Below, one piece after another: positions 26,543 through 36,343 of a DNA stretch of 64,000 bases. The notes below the pieces were generated by a model, which saw only the letters and a program-made list of their open reading frames with translations, was not told the DNA's origin and searched no databases. A program made the translations under genes and the position numbers. Location of the stretch: assembly GCA_003211555.1 (NCBI GenBank), contig QCSH01000005.1, forward strand, positions 1 to 64,000. Reading direction: 5' to 3'. The stretch's first letter is position 1, and each line of letters opens with the position of its first letter. This DNA is from Pelagibacteraceae bacterium AG-470-G21 (GTDB taxonomy: Bacteria; Pseudomonadota; Alphaproteobacteria; Pelagibacterales; Pelagibacteraceae).

Positions 26543-27351
26543 TGAAAAAGTTTTTAGTAATAGGAAATCCCATAGAACATTCACTTTCCCCAAAACTTCA
26601 AAATTACTGGATCAAAAAAAATAACCTACAAGCAATCTATGGAAAATTAGAAGCAAATGAAAGTGATTTACCAGAATTATGTGATAGCCTTAAACAAAGA
26701 AAACTAGATGGACTAAATGTGACCATCCCTTTTAAAAAAACTATCATACCATTTTTAGATATATTAAGTGGAAATGCTCTTAGAACACAGTCTGTAAACA
26801 CCATATCTATTGAAAATGGAAAGTTAATTGGACACAACACAGATATAGATGGATTCGAATTAAGTATAAAAAAATTAAATTATGATGTTAAAAATAAAAA
26901 AGTAATTATTTTAGGTGCAGGAGGAGTAGTTCCCTCCTTAATATATGCATTAAAGAAAATGAATGTTTCTAAAATATATTTAGGCAATAGGACAAGAAAG
27001 AAAGCTGAAAATTTAAAACTTTTTTTTGAAAACTTAGAAATTATAGATTGGGGAGATTTACCAACATTTGATATAATAATAAATGCTACTAGTTTAGGTT
27101 TAAAAGAGGATGATAAATTTGGAATAGATTTTGCACAAAAAGGAAACAACAAATTATTTTATGACGTAATATATGAACCTTTTAAAACAGAATTTTCAGA
27201 AAACGGGGCCAAAAATGGCAATAACTTAGCAAATGGATTAAATATGTTTTTTTATCAAGCTCAAAAAGCATTTAAAATTTGGCACAATATAGAACCTGAA
27301 ATTAATGATGAGGTAATTAAATTCATAAAAATGAAAGACGAGACAAAATAA
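26542..27351 (+). CDS. aroE: Shikimate dehydrogenase (NADP+)
   Basis: Reduces 3-dehydroshikimate to shikimate in aromatic amino-acid synthesis. The 269 residues begin VIGNPIEHSLSPKLQNYW (about 5-22), then GLNVTIPFKKTIIPFLD with the catalytic Lys (about 67), GHNTDIDGFELSI, the nucleotide motif VIILGAGGVVPSLIYAL, and ANGLNMFFYQAQKAFKIW. I use the ATG at 26542 and not the TTG one codon before. Overlaps maf by one base and is 2 bp from coaE. Confidence 0.96.
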   Translation: MKKFLVIGNPIEHSLSPKLQNYWIKKNNLQAIYGKLEANESDLPELCDSLKQRKLDGLNVTIPFKKTIIPFLDILSGNALRTQSVNTISIENGKLIGHNTDIDGFELSIKKLNYDVKNKKVIILGAGGVVPSLIYALKKMNVSKIYLGNRTRKKAENLKLFFENLEIIDWGDLPTFDIIINATSLGLKEDDKFGIDFAQKGNNKLFYDVIYEPFKTEFSENGAKNGNNLANGLNMFFYQAQKAFKIWHNIEPEINDEVIKFIKMKDETK

Positions 27352-27353
27352 TT

Positions 27354-27941
27354 ATGATTAGAGTTTGTTTGATGGGAACTATTGGTTCCGGGAAATCTTT
27401 TATTTCAAAATTATTTAATTGCCCAGTTTTTAACGCTGATAAAGAAGTAAACAATATTTATAAGAACCACAAAGAATGTTTTATCAAATTAAAAAAAAAA
27501 ATTCCAAAATTTATCAAATCATTTCCAATCAGAAAAAGTGAGCTAAAAAATGCTATATCTGCAGACAGTAAAAATCTAAAATTAATATCTTTAATCGTGC
27601 ATCCAATTGTAAGGAGTAACTTAAGAAATTTTCTGCAGAAAAAGAAAAACTCGAAAATGATTGTTCTAGATATTCCACTTTTAGTAGAAAATAGGCTTTA
27701 TGTTAAAGGAGATGTATTGATATTTATTAAAGCTTCAAGATCGAAAATTATCGATAGAATTAAGAAACGCAAAAATTATGACAAAAAAATAATAAATATG
27801 CTTAAAATAAATCAAACAGCTTTGTTAAAAAAGATGAAATTAGCTAATTATATTGTCGATAATAGTTCCTCTCCAAATATAATGAAAAGTAAAATTAAAA
27901 AATTAAGAAAAAAAATTCTAGATGAAAGAAGTAGTACTTGA
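27354..27941 (+). CDS. coaE: Dephospho-CoA kinase
   Basis: Last step of coenzyme A synthesis, phosphorylating the 3'-OH of dephospho-CoA. The 195 residues have the P-loop VCLMGTIGSGKSFISKLF (about 4-21), PVFNADKEVNNIYK, LISLIVHPIVRSNLRNFLQKK and IVLDIPLLVENRLY, all in the right order. It is Lys-rich with relaxed conservation typical of this genome. Its last 20 bp overlap dnaQ. Confidence 0.93.
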   Translation: MIRVCLMGTIGSGKSFISKLFNCPVFNADKEVNNIYKNHKECFIKLKKKIPKFIKSFPIRKSELKNAISADSKNLKLISLIVHPIVRSNLRNFLQKKKNSKMIVLDIPLLVENRLYVKGDVLIFIKASRSKIIDRIKKRKNYDKKIINMLKINQTALLKKMKLANYIVDNSSSPNIMKSKIKKLRKKILDERSST

Positions 27942-28587
27942 TACAGAAACAACAGGTTTATCAGTTAAAGATGGCCATAGAATCGTTGAAATTGGATGCA
28001 TAGAGTTAAATGATTTAATACCAACAAAAAATGTTTTTCACTGTTACCTAAACCCTAAAAGAAAAGTATCTGAAAGTGCATTAAAAGTTCATGGATACAC
28101 AGACAAATTTTTAAGTGACAAAAAAGAGTTTGCTGAAGTTGCTGATGATTTTTTAGCTTTTATACATGATAAAAGAATTATAATTCATAACGCAGAGTTT
28201 GATATAAATCATTTAAACAATGAACTATCTATGATAAATAAAAATCTTATATCCAAAGAAAACGTTGTAGATACGCTAGAACTTGCGAGAAACAAATTCC
28301 CAGGGTCTGGAATTAGTTTAGACGCACTTTGTAAAAGATTTAAGATTGATAATTCTAAAAGAAAAAAACATTCAGCCTTAATAGATTGTGACTTGTTATC
28401 TAAAGTTTATATTAATTTAATAGGTCAAAAAGAGCCAATATTTCAATTTCAAAAAGACATAATAAAAACTGATCAAACTTCAAATAGATTTACAGATTAC
28501 TCAAAAAAAATAATTAAAATTTCAAAAGAAGAATTTGAAAGTCACAAAAATTTTTTGAAAAATAATTTAAAAAAAAATTTTTTTTAA
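27922..28587 (+). CDS. dnaQ: DNA polymerase III epsilon subunit (3'-5' proofreading exonuclease)
   Basis: Proofreading subunit of the replicative polymerase. The 221 residues contain the exonuclease motifs of the DEDDh family: VVLDTETTGLSVKDGHRIVEIGCIE (ExoI, about 4-28), IIIHNAEFDINHLNNEL (ExoII, about 91-107), and KKHSALIDCDLLSKVYI (ExoIII with the catalytic His, about 150-166). A C-terminal basic tail follows. Convergent with secB (4 bp overlap). The gene order coaE-dnaQ-secB near the origin is conserved in Alphaproteobacteria. Confidence 0.96.
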   Translation: MKEVVLDTETTGLSVKDGHRIVEIGCIELNDLIPTKNVFHCYLNPKRKVSESALKVHGYTDKFLSDKKEFAEVADDFLAFIHDKRIIIHNAEFDINHLNNELSMINKNLISKENVVDTLELARNKFPGSGISLDALCKRFKIDNSKRKKHSALIDCDLLSKVYINLIGQKEPIFQFQKDIIKTDQTSNRFTDYSKKIIKISKEEFESHKNFLKNNLKKNFF

Positions 28588-29006
28588 TTTAATTTTTCTT
28601 TATAAAGTTTATCAAAATCTACTTTTTTTTCTAATTTTAGATCTGGAAAACCCGCTACTTTAATTGTATTTAAGAAAACTTTTTCCAGTTCGGGATATAT
28701 TTCTTTTTGAACGTCGCAAAGAATAATTTGTTCTAGTTCCTCTTTCTTTAGCTTTTTGTCTTTAATTCTTATAACTGTGGCATATAATATTTCAAAATAA
28801 GATTTCCTTTTATTCTCTGTTGGATCTTTATAATTTACTTTTGTAATCACTTCGATCATTTCATCTTTCAAAGGGTTTGTTGTTATATTAATACCAAGCG
28901 AGTACTTGGTTATATGTTCCCTGCTAAAAACGAATGTTTCAGCATTTGGGATTTCAACCGAAAGATCTTTAATATATTTTAAAATTATTTCATATTTTTT
29001 TGTCAT
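28584..29006 (-). CDS. secB: Export chaperone SecB
   Basis: Keeps pre-proteins unfolded and hands them to SecA. The 140-residue protein has the SecB layout: KYIKDLSVEIPNAETF near the N-terminus, a central strand region (GINITTNPLKDEMIEVITKVNY), EILYATVIRI and an ILCDVQKEIYPELEKVF block, which is diverged from the usual LLxEAPRxLFPFAR. I start at the ATG at 29006; a GTG three codons upstream is possible. It overlaps the end of fxsA by 17 bp. The call rests partly on position between dnaQ and fxsA. Confidence 0.82.
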   Translation of the reverse strand: MTKKYEIILKYIKDLSVEIPNAETFVFSREHITKYSLGINITTNPLKDEMIEVITKVNYKDPTENKRKSYFEILYATVIRIKDKKLKKEELEQIILCDVQKEIYPELEKVFLNTIKVAGFPDLKLEKKVDFDKLYKEKLN

Positions 29007-29415
29007 TATCTTCACTTATGTCCTCAAAATCTCCATCAATATAATTCGTATTTTTTTTTTTCGTCTTATCATGTTTCTTGATAAATTTTTTAAGTATAAA
29101 CTTTCTTGTAAAAGGAACGATTAATAATATTCCAATCAAATCTGTAGCAAAACCTGGTATAATTAAAAGCAAGGCTGCAAAAGCAAGCGTTGCTCCAGAA
29201 ATCAATTCATAAACAGGTAATTCATTTTTTACTAACTGGCTCATACCTGTTTTAAGAGTGTTGTAGCCTTCATAACGTGCATAACCAACACCTACCACGG
29301 CTGTTACTAAAATTAATAAAACAGTATTAAAAGCACCTATTTCAGATCCAATTTTAATAAATAAGTAAATTTCAATGAGCGGAATACCTAAAATTAAAAT
29401 AAGGGCTGTGTTCAT
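28990..29415 (-). CDS. fxsA: FxsA family membrane protein
   Basis: Small inner-membrane protein. The 141 residues begin LILGIPLIEIYLFIKIGSEIGAFNTVLLILVTAVVGVGYARYEG, the FxsA pattern of two helices with a PLIE motif, then a third and fourth hydrophobic segment with LAFAALLLIIPGFATDLIGILLIVPFTR. The tail is charged (Lys, then Asp/Glu-rich). E. coli FxsA relieves phage T7 exclusion, but its normal role is unknown. It precedes secB. Confidence 0.9.
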   Translation of the reverse strand: MNTALILILGIPLIEIYLFIKIGSEIGAFNTVLLILVTAVVGVGYARYEGYNTLKTGMSQLVKNELPVYELISGATLAFAALLLIIPGFATDLIGILLIVPFTRKFILKKFIKKHDKTKKKNTNYIDGDFEDISEDNDKKI

Positions 29416-29473
29416 TTGTCTATAATTTAAATAGCAGGTTGAAATTTAACAACATAGTAAATATTATACATAT

Positions 29474-30061
29474 ATGAATTATAGCTTTGAATACATTGAT
29501 ATTATACTACTTGCAATGATTGCAGGATTTATTTTTTTAAGGCTAAGGGGTATTTTAGGAAAAAAAACTGGTTTTGAAGAAGACATTAATTCGAGCTTCC
29601 CACATGAGGCACCACCCGTTCAACCAGTAGCAGATTTAAATGCCGAGACTTTTGACGATAAAGCAAAAAAAGAATTCGTAAAGGGTGCTGAAATTGCTTA
29701 TGAAACAATTATAACTAATTTTGCAAAAGGAAAATTAAAAGATATAAAATCGCTGCTTGATAAAAGTGTATATAAACAATTTGAAGATGCAATTAATGAC
29801 AGAGATTCTAAGAAATTATCATCGGAGACAACTTTCATTGGTATCAATTCAGCCGAAGTAAAAGATCATCACCAAAATAAAAATATGCTTGAAGTGACCG
29901 TTGAATTTGTAAGTGAAATTATTTCTTGCGTTAAAGATAAAGATAATAAAATTGTTTCTGGTGATCCAGAGAAAATAAAAAAAGTTTTAGATACTTGGAA
30001 ATTCTCAAAAGATAGTAGATCAGCAAATCCAAACTGGCTTTTAATTGATACTCAGGCTTGA
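29474..30061 (+). CDS. Tim44/TimA-family membrane-anchored adaptor
   Basis: The 195-residue protein has one N-terminal membrane helix (IDIILLAMIAGFIFLRLRGILG, about 8-29), a short acidic/proline linker, and a C-terminal Tim44-like domain (about 70-195) with FVKGAEIAYETIITNFAKGKLKDIKSLLDK and an ending [23 protein letters not shown], as in bacterial TimA proteins. TimA is related to mitochondrial Tim44. The start of the Smr gene overlaps its end by 4 bp. In many Alphaproteobacteria mltA lies between these two genes; here it is absent. Confidence 0.87.
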   Translation: MNYSFEYIDIILLAMIAGFIFLRLRGILGKKTGFEEDINSSFPHEAPPVQPVADLNAETFDDKAKKEFVKGAEIAYETIITNFAKGKLKDIKSLLDKSVYKQFEDAINDRDSKKLSSETTFIGINSAEVKDHHQNKNMLEVTVEFVSEIISCVKDKDNKIVSGDPEKIKKVLDTWKFSKDSRSANPNWLLIDTQA

Positions 30062-30471
30062 TAAATAAGTTATCAGATAAAGATAAAAAAGATTGGAATA
30101 ATTTTTTAAATAGTAAAGAAAAATTAGAAGTTAAGGATAAAGAAACTTATAAAAAAACTAAAATACCAGAAAAATCAATTGATCTCCATGGTCTAACTTT
30201 AGAGGAAGCTAATATAAAAATTTCAAAGTTTATAAATTATTGTTTTGAGAATAATGTAAAAAAAATAAACGTAATTACAGGCAAAGGCATGCGGTCAAAA
30301 AACTTAGATGATCCATATAAATCATCAAATCTTAGTATTCTAAAACATTCAATACCAGAATTCATACAGAATGATACAGATCTTATGAGTAAAATTATTA
30401 AAATTGATTTTGATGCAGTCAATAGTCAGTCGAGTGGAAATTTTGATATTTTTTTAAAAACTATAAAATAA
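30058..30471 (+). CDS. Smr-domain protein (MutS2 C-terminal-like nuclease domain)
   Basis: A 137-residue protein with an N-terminal charged region ([18 protein letters not shown]) and an Smr domain: [19 protein letters not shown] (about 41-59, with the conserved DLHG) and [13 protein letters not shown] (about 73-85, with the GKG motif). Smr domains are nucleases or nucleic-acid binders; no MutS2 part is present. The start is a TTG at 30058, directly coupled to the end of timA. Convergent with hslU (11 bp overlap). Confidence 0.9.
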   Translation: MINKLSDKDKKDWNNFLNSKEKLEVKDKETYKKTKIPEKSIDLHGLTLEEANIKISKFINYCFENNVKKINVITGKGMRSKNLDDPYKSSNLSILKHSIPEFIQNDTDLMSKIIKIDFDAVNSQSSGNFDIFLKTIK

Positions 30472-31828
30472 ATTTCGAAAGATCGGTATCTTTTACTAAT
30501 TCTCCAATATTATCTTTTATATATTTGCCATCTACAGTTATTTTTTCACCGGCCTTATCTGTTGCAGTAAAGCTAATGTCGTCAAGTACTCTCTCAATTA
30601 TAGTATGCAATCTTCTAGCCCCGATATTCTCAACAGTTGAATTTACTTCATTAGCAATATCAGCGATTGTATTTATTCCATCTTCTGTAAATTCTAATTC
30701 TACGTTTTCAGTCTTCAAAAGAGCTTTGTATTGTTTAATTAAGCTGTTATCTGGTTCTTTTAAAATTCTAATAAAATCCTTACTATTAAGAGCATCAAGT
30801 TCTACCCTTATAGGAAGTCTACCCTGTAACTCAGGTAACAAATCAGATGGCTTCGCTAATTGAAAAGCACCTGATGCAATAAATAGAATATGATCTGTTT
30901 TTACGGGACCATACTTTGTGCTTACAGTTGTCCCCTCAATCAATGGTAATAAATCTCTTTGGACACCTTCTCTAGAAACATCTCCACCAACTCTATCTGT
31001 TCTTGCTGAAATTTTATCTATTTCATCTAAGAAAACAATTCCATTATTTTCCGTTGAGTCTTTTGCTGATTTAATAATTGTATCTTGTTCTATTAGTTTA
31101 TCAGACTCTTCATTGATTAATATTTCATGAGACTCTTTTACAGTCATTTTCTTTTTCTTGGGTTTTTGACCCATAGATTTTCCAAGCATATCGGAAATAT
31201 TAATCATACCAACATTTGCGCCCGGCATTCCTGGTATTTCGAATGAAGGCATTTGACCTGACTCGCTTACGGCAATTTCTATTTCGTTGTCGTCCATATC
31301 ACCGTCTCTTAATCTTTTTCTAAAGCTTTCTCTAGTAGCTACACTTGCTTTATTTCCAACTAACGCATCTAAAACTCTATCTTCAGCTAACCTTTGAGCT
31401 TGAGCATGAACTTCTTTCCTTTTTTTAACCTTTTCCATTGCTATAGCAATTTCCAAAAGATCTCTTACGATTTGCTCAACATCTCGTCCCACATAACCTA
31501 CTTCTGTAAATCTTGTTGCTTCAACTTTCACAAAGGGTGCTTCTGCTAATTTTGATAATCTTCTTGATATTTCAGTTTTACCCACTCCGGTTGGTCCAAT
31601 CATTAAAATATTTTTCGGAAGGACTTCATCTTTCATGTCATCATCTAACGCTTGTCTCCTCCATCTATTTCTCAAAGCAATTGCAACTGCTCTTTTCGCT
31701 TTATTTTGTCCAACCACAAATCTATCTAATTCAGAAACGATTTCTCTTGGTGATAAAGAGTTAGTGATTGTCGTTTTTTCTTTTGCAACTTTACCTTTAG
31801 GAAATGACGCAACGTTTGATTTTTCCAT
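30461..31828 (-). CDS. hslU: ATP-dependent protease ATPase subunit HslU (ClpY)
   Basis: AAA+ unfoldase that feeds HslV. The 455 residues include [35 protein letters not shown] (about 25-59), the P-loop [18 protein letters not shown] (about 76-93), the [11 protein letters not shown] pore-region motif, Walker [14 protein letters not shown], and sensor region [14 protein letters not shown]. The C-terminus ends TDLSKFIL, with the hydrophobic tail that docks into HslV. Its ATG overlaps the hslV stop by one base. Confidence 0.98.
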   Translation of the reverse strand: MEKSNVASFPKGKVAKEKTTITNSLSPREIVSELDRFVVGQNKAKRAVAIALRNRWRRQALDDDMKDEVLPKNILMIGPTGVGKTEISRRLSKLAEAPFVKVEATRFTEVGYVGRDVEQIVRDLLEIAIAMEKVKKRKEVHAQAQRLAEDRVLDALVGNKASVATRESFRKRLRDGDMDDNEIEIAVSESGQMPSFEIPGMPGANVGMINISDMLGKSMGQKPKKKKMTVKESHEILINEESDKLIEQDTIIKSAKDSTENNGIVFLDEIDKISARTDRVGGDVSREGVQRDLLPLIEGTTVSTKYGPVKTDHILFIASGAFQLAKPSDLLPELQGRLPIRVELDALNSKDFIRILKEPDNSLIKQYKALLKTENVELEFTEDGINTIADIANEVNSTVENIGARRLHTIIERVLDDISFTATDKAGEKITVDGKYIKDNIGELVKDTDLSKFIL

Positions 31829-32343
31829 TATATTTTTTCCATACTAAGATTATCATTTGTAAACACACAAATATCTGATGCGACTTTAATTGCTTTTTTT
31901 GCTATATCTTCGGCGGACAATTCAGTATCCATCAATACTTTTGCTGCAGCTAAAGCATAGTTTCCACCTGATCCAATTCCTATTACATCTCCCTCAGGCT
32001 CTAATACATCACCTGTTCCTGAAATTATGAAACTTTTTTCTTTATCCCCTATAGCCATCAATGCTTCTAGTCTTCTTAAATATTTGTCTGTTCGCCAATC
32101 TTTTGCTAATTCTACAGCAGCTCTCGTTAAGTTACCCGCATGTTTTTCTAGTTTAGACTCTAATCTTTCAAATAAAGTCAGCGCGTCAGCTGTAGATCCT
32201 GCAAATCCTGCGATCACATTTCTTTTCTCAATTTTACGGACTTTGTTTGCTGTTTTTTTTATTACGGTATTACCCATACTAACTTGTCCATCACTAGCCA
32301 CAACTACGTCATTATTTTTTCTTACAAGTACAATTGTTGTCAT
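31828..32343 (-). CDS. hslV: ATP-dependent protease proteolytic subunit HslV (ClpQ)
   Basis: Proteasome-type threonine peptidase. The 171 residues begin [25 protein letters not shown], so removal of Met exposes the N-terminal catalytic Thr. [23 protein letters not shown] and [30 protein letters not shown] are classical HslV blocks. It is the first gene of hslV-hslU and divergent from hisB (90 bp gap). Confidence 0.98.
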   Translation of the reverse strand: MTTIVLVRKNNDVVVASDGQVSMGNTVIKKTANKVRKIEKRNVIAGFAGSTADALTLFERLESKLEKHAGNLTRAAVELAKDWRTDKYLRRLEALMAIGDKEKSFIISGTGDVLEPEGDVIGIGSGGNYALAAAKVLMDTELSAEDIAKKAIKVASDICVFTNDNLSMEKI

Positions 32344-32433
32344 GGTTTATAAATGGATACGAATTTTGATAGTTCAAGCCCAGGTTTAGTATTATTGATA
32401 TAATCAAAAATACATATATACCTAATTTTAAAT

Positions 32434-33024
32434 ATGAAAAGAAAAGCAAAAATAGCAAGAAAAACAAAAGAAACCAACATTAGTGTTGATCTTAACATTG
32501 ATGGCAAAGGAAAATACAAAGTTGACACAGGGATAGGTTTCCTAGATCACATGCTTGAGCAATTGTCTAAACACTCGTCAATGGATTTAACTGTTAAGGC
32601 GAAAGGTGACACACATATTGATCTTCATCACACAACAGAGGATACAGGGATTGCAATTGGAGAATGTTTAAAGAAGGCATCCAAAAAATTTGTAGGTATA
32701 AAAAGATATGCTCACATTTTATTACCTATGGATGAAACATTAACTAGAGTTGCAATTGATGTTTCTAATAGACCCTATTTGATTTGGAATGTGAAATTAA
32801 AAGTTGAAAAACTTGGTGAGATGGACACAGAATTATTTAAAGAATGGTTCCAGGCATTTTCACAAGCTGCTGGAATAACTTTACATGTTGAAAATATTTA
32901 CGGTGATAATAGTCACCACATTATAGAGTCTTGTTATAAAGGCTTAGCGAGAACTCTAAGAGCTGCATTGGAAATGGACCCCAGAAATAAAAGTACTATT
33001 CCTTCCACAAAAGGCTCATTATAA
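32434..33024 (+). CDS. hisB: Imidazoleglycerol-phosphate dehydratase
   Basis: Dehydrates IGP in histidine synthesis. The 196 residues contain [16 protein letters not shown] (about 37-52, metal-binding His), [22 protein letters not shown] (about 63-84, the HHxxED motif), [18 protein letters not shown] and [19 protein letters not shown] (second HHxxE motif). It is monofunctional, without the phosphatase domain of the E. coli HisB. First gene of the his cluster here, five bases before hisH. Confidence 0.98.
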   Translation: MKRKAKIARKTKETNISVDLNIDGKGKYKVDTGIGFLDHMLEQLSKHSSMDLTVKAKGDTHIDLHHTTEDTGIAIGECLKKASKKFVGIKRYAHILLPMDETLTRVAIDVSNRPYLIWNVKLKVEKLGEMDTELFKEWFQAFSQAAGITLHVENIYGDNSHHIIESCYKGLARTLRAALEMDPRNKSTIPSTKGSL

Positions 33025-33029
33025 GATTA

Positions 33030-33656
33030 ATGGACGTCACAATTGTTGACTATAAATCGGGCAATATTAGCTCTGTAATCAATTCCTTTAAGGAAGTTGC
33101 TAAGGATAAAGTCAACATCGAAGTAACTTCAGACATAAATAAAATTAAATCTAGTGATAAAGTAGTTTTGCCAGGGCAGGGATCCTTTAAGAGCTGTATA
33201 GATGGTTTAAATAGCATCGGTGGTTTAATCGATACTTTAGGTGAATTTGTATTAAATAATAAAAAACCACTTCTAGGAATTTGTGTAGGACTTCAAATGT
33301 TTGCTGATGTTGGATATGAAGAAGTTGAGACTAAAGGACTTGGTTGGATTTCTGGTAAGGTATCTAAAATTGATAATCAAAATGGTAAATATAAACTGCC
33401 TCATATTGGCTGGAACCAAATAAATATCGCTAAAGATAGTAAAATTTTTAAAGGTATAGATAATAATTCACACATGTATTTTGTTCACAGTTATGAATTT
33501 ATACCTGATGATAAATCAGTTACAGCTGCTACAACGGATTATTCATCTAATATTGTATGTGCCATAGAGAAGGAAAATTTGTTTGGAACTCAATTTCACC
33601 CTGAGAAAAGCGATAAAATTGGACTTAAAATAATCGATAATTTTATAAATTTATAG
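33030..33656 (+). CDS. hisH: Imidazole glycerol phosphate synthase subunit HisH
   Basis: Glutaminase subunit that supplies ammonia to HisF. The 208-residue protein has VLPGQGSFKSCIDGL, the nucleophile elbow LLGICVGLQMF with the catalytic Cys (about residue 85), PHIGWNQI, YFVHSYEF, and TQFHPEKSDKIGLKIIDNF with the catalytic His and Glu. It is followed without a gap by the secreted SHOCT-type gene rather than by hisA. Confidence 0.97.
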   Translation: MDVTIVDYKSGNISSVINSFKEVAKDKVNIEVTSDINKIKSSDKVVLPGQGSFKSCIDGLNSIGGLIDTLGEFVLNNKKPLLGICVGLQMFADVGYEEVETKGLGWISGKVSKIDNQNGKYKLPHIGWNQINIAKDSKIFKGIDNNSHMYFVHSYEFIPDDKSVTAATTDYSSNIVCAIEKENLFGTQFHPEKSDKIGLKIIDNFINL

Positions 33657-34595
33657 ATGAAAAAAATATTACTTTTAGTTTTATGCACTTTAGTATTAAT
33701 TGGAAATTCTTATTCTAAGATTATTAGTATTGAAAATATTAATTTAGAAGTTCCTGAAAGTCACATTTCTATCAAGTACACCAATGAAGAGGTTGAAAAT
33801 TTGTACCAAGAATTTACGGACACAGCAAAAATTACAACATATTTAGTGGGACCTAAAAAATATGTTGATCTTGAAAAAGCTATATTGGATGGAGATGATA
33901 TTATGAATAATCCATATGCCAAATTAATAATGAAAAAAATGGAAAAAAAAAATTTCAAGGATGAAGTACAAGCTGCTAAATGGATTATGTCAGAGATAAA
34001 AAAAATAATGAAGAAAGAGAAAATTGATTTTATTTCTTATGTAATAACTTCAGACCAAAATTTAATAACAACATTGTCTGATGATGATTTCTCTGAAATT
34101 TTAGAAGAATTAAATAGGATGAATCAATCTGAATTAAATGAACAAACAAAGGAAATTAGAAAAATGATTACTAGTTTATCTGGTAATAATAAGAGTATTC
34201 CAATAAATGATTCAATGACAATAAATTTGTCCAAATTTAAAATATCTAAAAATAAAAGTAATCAATTGTTCCTGAAAGCAGCTGGTAATTTTATATATAT
34301 TATGGGACCTATGAGTTTAGATATTGATTTAAACTTATTTCTTACAGAATATAATGATAAAGCTGTCATGCTTGTTTCAGCATGTTACGTAAATTGTTCA
34401 AAATTCAATAATAAGTTTAATAAAATGAGAAAAAACTCTTTTAATAGTATTTCAATTAATACATCAAATAATATTAATAAATCAGACAGTAATTTAAATA
34501 TTGTAGAACAAATAAAGGAGCTTGACGAGCTTTATAAATCAGGAGCTTTGACAAAAGAGGAATTTGAAAAAGCAAAGAAAAAAATCTTAAACTAA
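33657..34595 (+). CDS. Secreted/periplasmic protein of unknown function with C-terminal SHOCT-type domain
   Basis: A 312-residue protein I do not recognise as a whole. It has a cleavable signal peptide (KKILLLVLCTLVLIGNSYS, cleavage near residue 20), a large soluble alpha/beta region rich in Lys, Asn and Ile, two Cys close together (ACYVNCSKF, about 253-261), a Ser/Asn-rich linker, and a final helix-pair IVEQIKELDELYKSGALTKE plus EFEKAKKKIL (about 281-311), which is a textbook SHOCT (short C-terminal) domain. It starts right after the hisH stop and lies one base before hisA, so it is almost certainly in the his transcript, yet nothing links it to histidine synthesis. The SHOCT domain often mediates oligomerisation. 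Confidence 0.8.
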   Translation: MKKILLLVLCTLVLIGNSYSKIISIENINLEVPESHISIKYTNEEVENLYQEFTDTAKITTYLVGPKKYVDLEKAILDGDDIMNNPYAKLIMKKMEKKNFKDEVQAAKWIMSEIKKIMKKEKIDFISYVITSDQNLITTLSDDDFSEILEELNRMNQSELNEQTKEIRKMITSLSGNNKSIPINDSMTINLSKFKISKNKSNQLFLKAAGNFIYIMGPMSLDIDLNLFLTEYNDKAVMLVSACYVNCSKFNNKFNKMRKNSFNSISINTSNNINKSDSNLNIVEQIKELDELYKSGALTKEEFEKAKKKILN

Positions 34596-34596
34596 T

Positions 34597-35316
34597 ATGA
34601 AAATTTTTCCTGCAATAGATATAAAAGATAAAAAATGTGTGAGACTAATTAAAGGAGATTTTGAAAATAAGACTGAATATGAAATGTCTCCAGTTGATCA
34701 AGCTGGTAAATATAAAGATACTGGTTTCAAAAATTTACATATTGTTGACTTAGATGGAGCACTTACAGGTGAGCCAATTAATATTGAAATTATTAAAGAT
34801 ATAGTAGGAAAATTTGACCTTAAGATTGAAATAGGGGGTGGTGTTAGAAATTTTGAAACTATTCAAAAATATATCGATGTTGGTGTAGAAAAAGTAATTT
34901 TAGGAAGCGCTGCAATAAAAGAAAGAAGGTTCTTAGAGGAAGCTTGTATAAAATTTCCTAATCAAATTGCACTAGGGTTGGATGCAAAAGATGGGCATCT
35001 TGCAATCTCAGGATGGACTGAAGACTCAGATAAATTAACAACAGAATATTTGAAAAAAGTAAATGAATATGGGGTTAGTAGAATAATTTACACAGATATA
35101 AACAGAGATGGAACTAAGCAAAGTCCAAACTTTCAAGAAACCCAAAAGGTTGCTGAAATTTCAAATTGTCCAGTAGTAATCTCTGGTGGAGTTTCATCTA
35201 TTGATGATATTAAAAAATCCAGAGATTTAAAAAATATTGAAGGTGTTATAGTTGGAAAAGCTATATACGATGGTGATATAAAATTAGATGAACTTGCAAA
35301 AGAAATAGATGCTTAA
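34597..35316 (+). CDS. hisA: Phosphoribosyl-ProFAR isomerase HisA
   Basis: TIM-barrel Amadori isomerase of histidine synthesis. The 239 residues start [20 protein letters not shown] with the first catalytic Asp near residue 8, then [33 protein letters not shown], the second catalytic Asp in [17 protein letters not shown] (about residue 127), [15 protein letters not shown] and [13 protein letters not shown]. It overlaps hisF by 8 bp. Length is normal. Confidence 0.98.
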   Translation: MKIFPAIDIKDKKCVRLIKGDFENKTEYEMSPVDQAGKYKDTGFKNLHIVDLDGALTGEPINIEIIKDIVGKFDLKIEIGGGVRNFETIQKYIDVGVEKVILGSAAIKERRFLEEACIKFPNQIALGLDAKDGHLAISGWTEDSDKLTTEYLKKVNEYGVSRIIYTDINRDGTKQSPNFQETQKVAEISNCPVVISGGVSSIDDIKKSRDLKNIEGVIVGKAIYDGDIKLDELAKEIDA

Positions 35317-36061
35317 AAATAGAATTATACCATGTTTAGATGTTAAAAACGGTCGTGTTGTAAAAGGTATTAACTTTGTTGATCTTAAAGACGCTGGAGA
35401 CCCTGTTGAACAAGCAAAAATTTATAGCGATGGTGGTGCAGATGAGATTTGTTTTTTAGATATTACTGCTTCAAACGAAAATAGAGATACCATTTATGAA
35501 GTAGTAGAGAAAACTTCCAAGAAATGCTTTGTGCCGCTGACTGTTGGTGGAGGCGTTAGAAGCATTGATGATATTAATAAACTACTTAATTGTGGTGCTG
35601 ACAAGGTATCTATAAACACAGCTGCCGTTCAAAATTCAAAAGTAGTTGAAGATAGTTCTAGAAAATTTGGATCACAGTGCATTGTTGTTGCAATTGATGC
35701 AAAGAGAAAAGACGATGGATGGGAAATCTTTACTCACGGTGGCAGAAATCCAACAGGGATCAATGCTTTAGAATTTGCCTCAAAAATGGAACAATGTGGA
35801 GCAGGTGAACTATTAGTTACATCCATGGATAAGGACGGAACTCAATCTGGATACGATATTGAACTTATGCAAAAGATAGCATCAATGGTTAATATTCCAG
35901 TTATTGCATCTGGAGGAGTTGGAACTTTAGATCACCTAGTTGATGGTATAAAATCAGGAGCTAGTGCCGTTTTAGCTGCATCTATATTTCATTATGGTAC
36001 TTATTCAGTAAATGAAGCTAAGCAATATTTGGCTTCAAAAGATATACCTGTTAGGATTTAG
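35309..36061 (+). CDS. hisF: Imidazole glycerol phosphate synthase subunit HisF
   Basis: Cyclase subunit that uses ammonia from HisH to form IGP and AICAR. The 250 residues begin [28 protein letters not shown] with catalytic Asp 11, followed by [49 protein letters not shown] with the second catalytic Asp (about 130), [35 protein letters not shown] and [13 protein letters not shown]. The AICAR produced feeds purH, which is also in this window. Confidence 0.98.
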   Translation: MLKNRIIPCLDVKNGRVVKGINFVDLKDAGDPVEQAKIYSDGGADEICFLDITASNENRDTIYEVVEKTSKKCFVPLTVGGGVRSIDDINKLLNCGADKVSINTAAVQNSKVVEDSSRKFGSQCIVVAIDAKRKDDGWEIFTHGGRNPTGINALEFASKMEQCGAGELLVTSMDKDGTQSGYDIELMQKIASMVNIPVIASGGVGTLDHLVDGIKSGASAVLAASIFHYGTYSVNEAKQYLASKDIPVRI

Positions 36062-36062
36062 C

Positions 36063-36335
36063 ATGTTAAAGATTTTGGAAGATCTCGTAACCCTAGCAAG
36101 AGAGCGGAAAAGTAATCCTGTTGAAGGCTCATATACTAATAAGCTTTTAGAAGATAAATCATTAGCAAAAGAAAAGGTTTTAGAAGAGATAAATGAGTTA
36201 ATAGAGGCCGTAGATCAAGACTCAAATAAAATTCATGAGGCTGCTGATGTTTTCTACCACTTAATAATGTACCTAGAAAAAAGTGGTATAAAAATTGAAG
36301 AGGTGATGGAAGAACTGATCTCGAGAAAAAAATAA
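36063..36335 (+). CDS. hisE: Phosphoribosyl-ATP pyrophosphatase HisE
   Basis: Hydrolyses PR-ATP to PR-AMP. The 90-residue all-alpha MazG-like protein has LVTLARERKSNPVEGSYTNKLLEDKSLAKEKVLEEINELIEAV (about 7-49) and HEAADVFYHLIMYLEKSGI, with the family's ExxE and ExxD metal-binding pattern. I start at the ATG at 36063, two bases after the hisF stop; an upstream in-frame ATG would overlap hisF heavily. HisI and the other his genes are not seen here. Nine bases separate it from the first pilin gene. Confidence 0.95.
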   Translation: MLKILEDLVTLARERKSNPVEGSYTNKLLEDKSLAKEKVLEEINELIEAVDQDSNKIHEAADVFYHLIMYLEKSGIKIEEVMEELISRKK

Positions 36336-36343
36336 GTAGCTGA

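Noticed and set aside
36012..36062. Longer start for hisE
   Set aside because: It lies within hisF in another frame; the ATG at 36063 gives the standard length and N-terminus.
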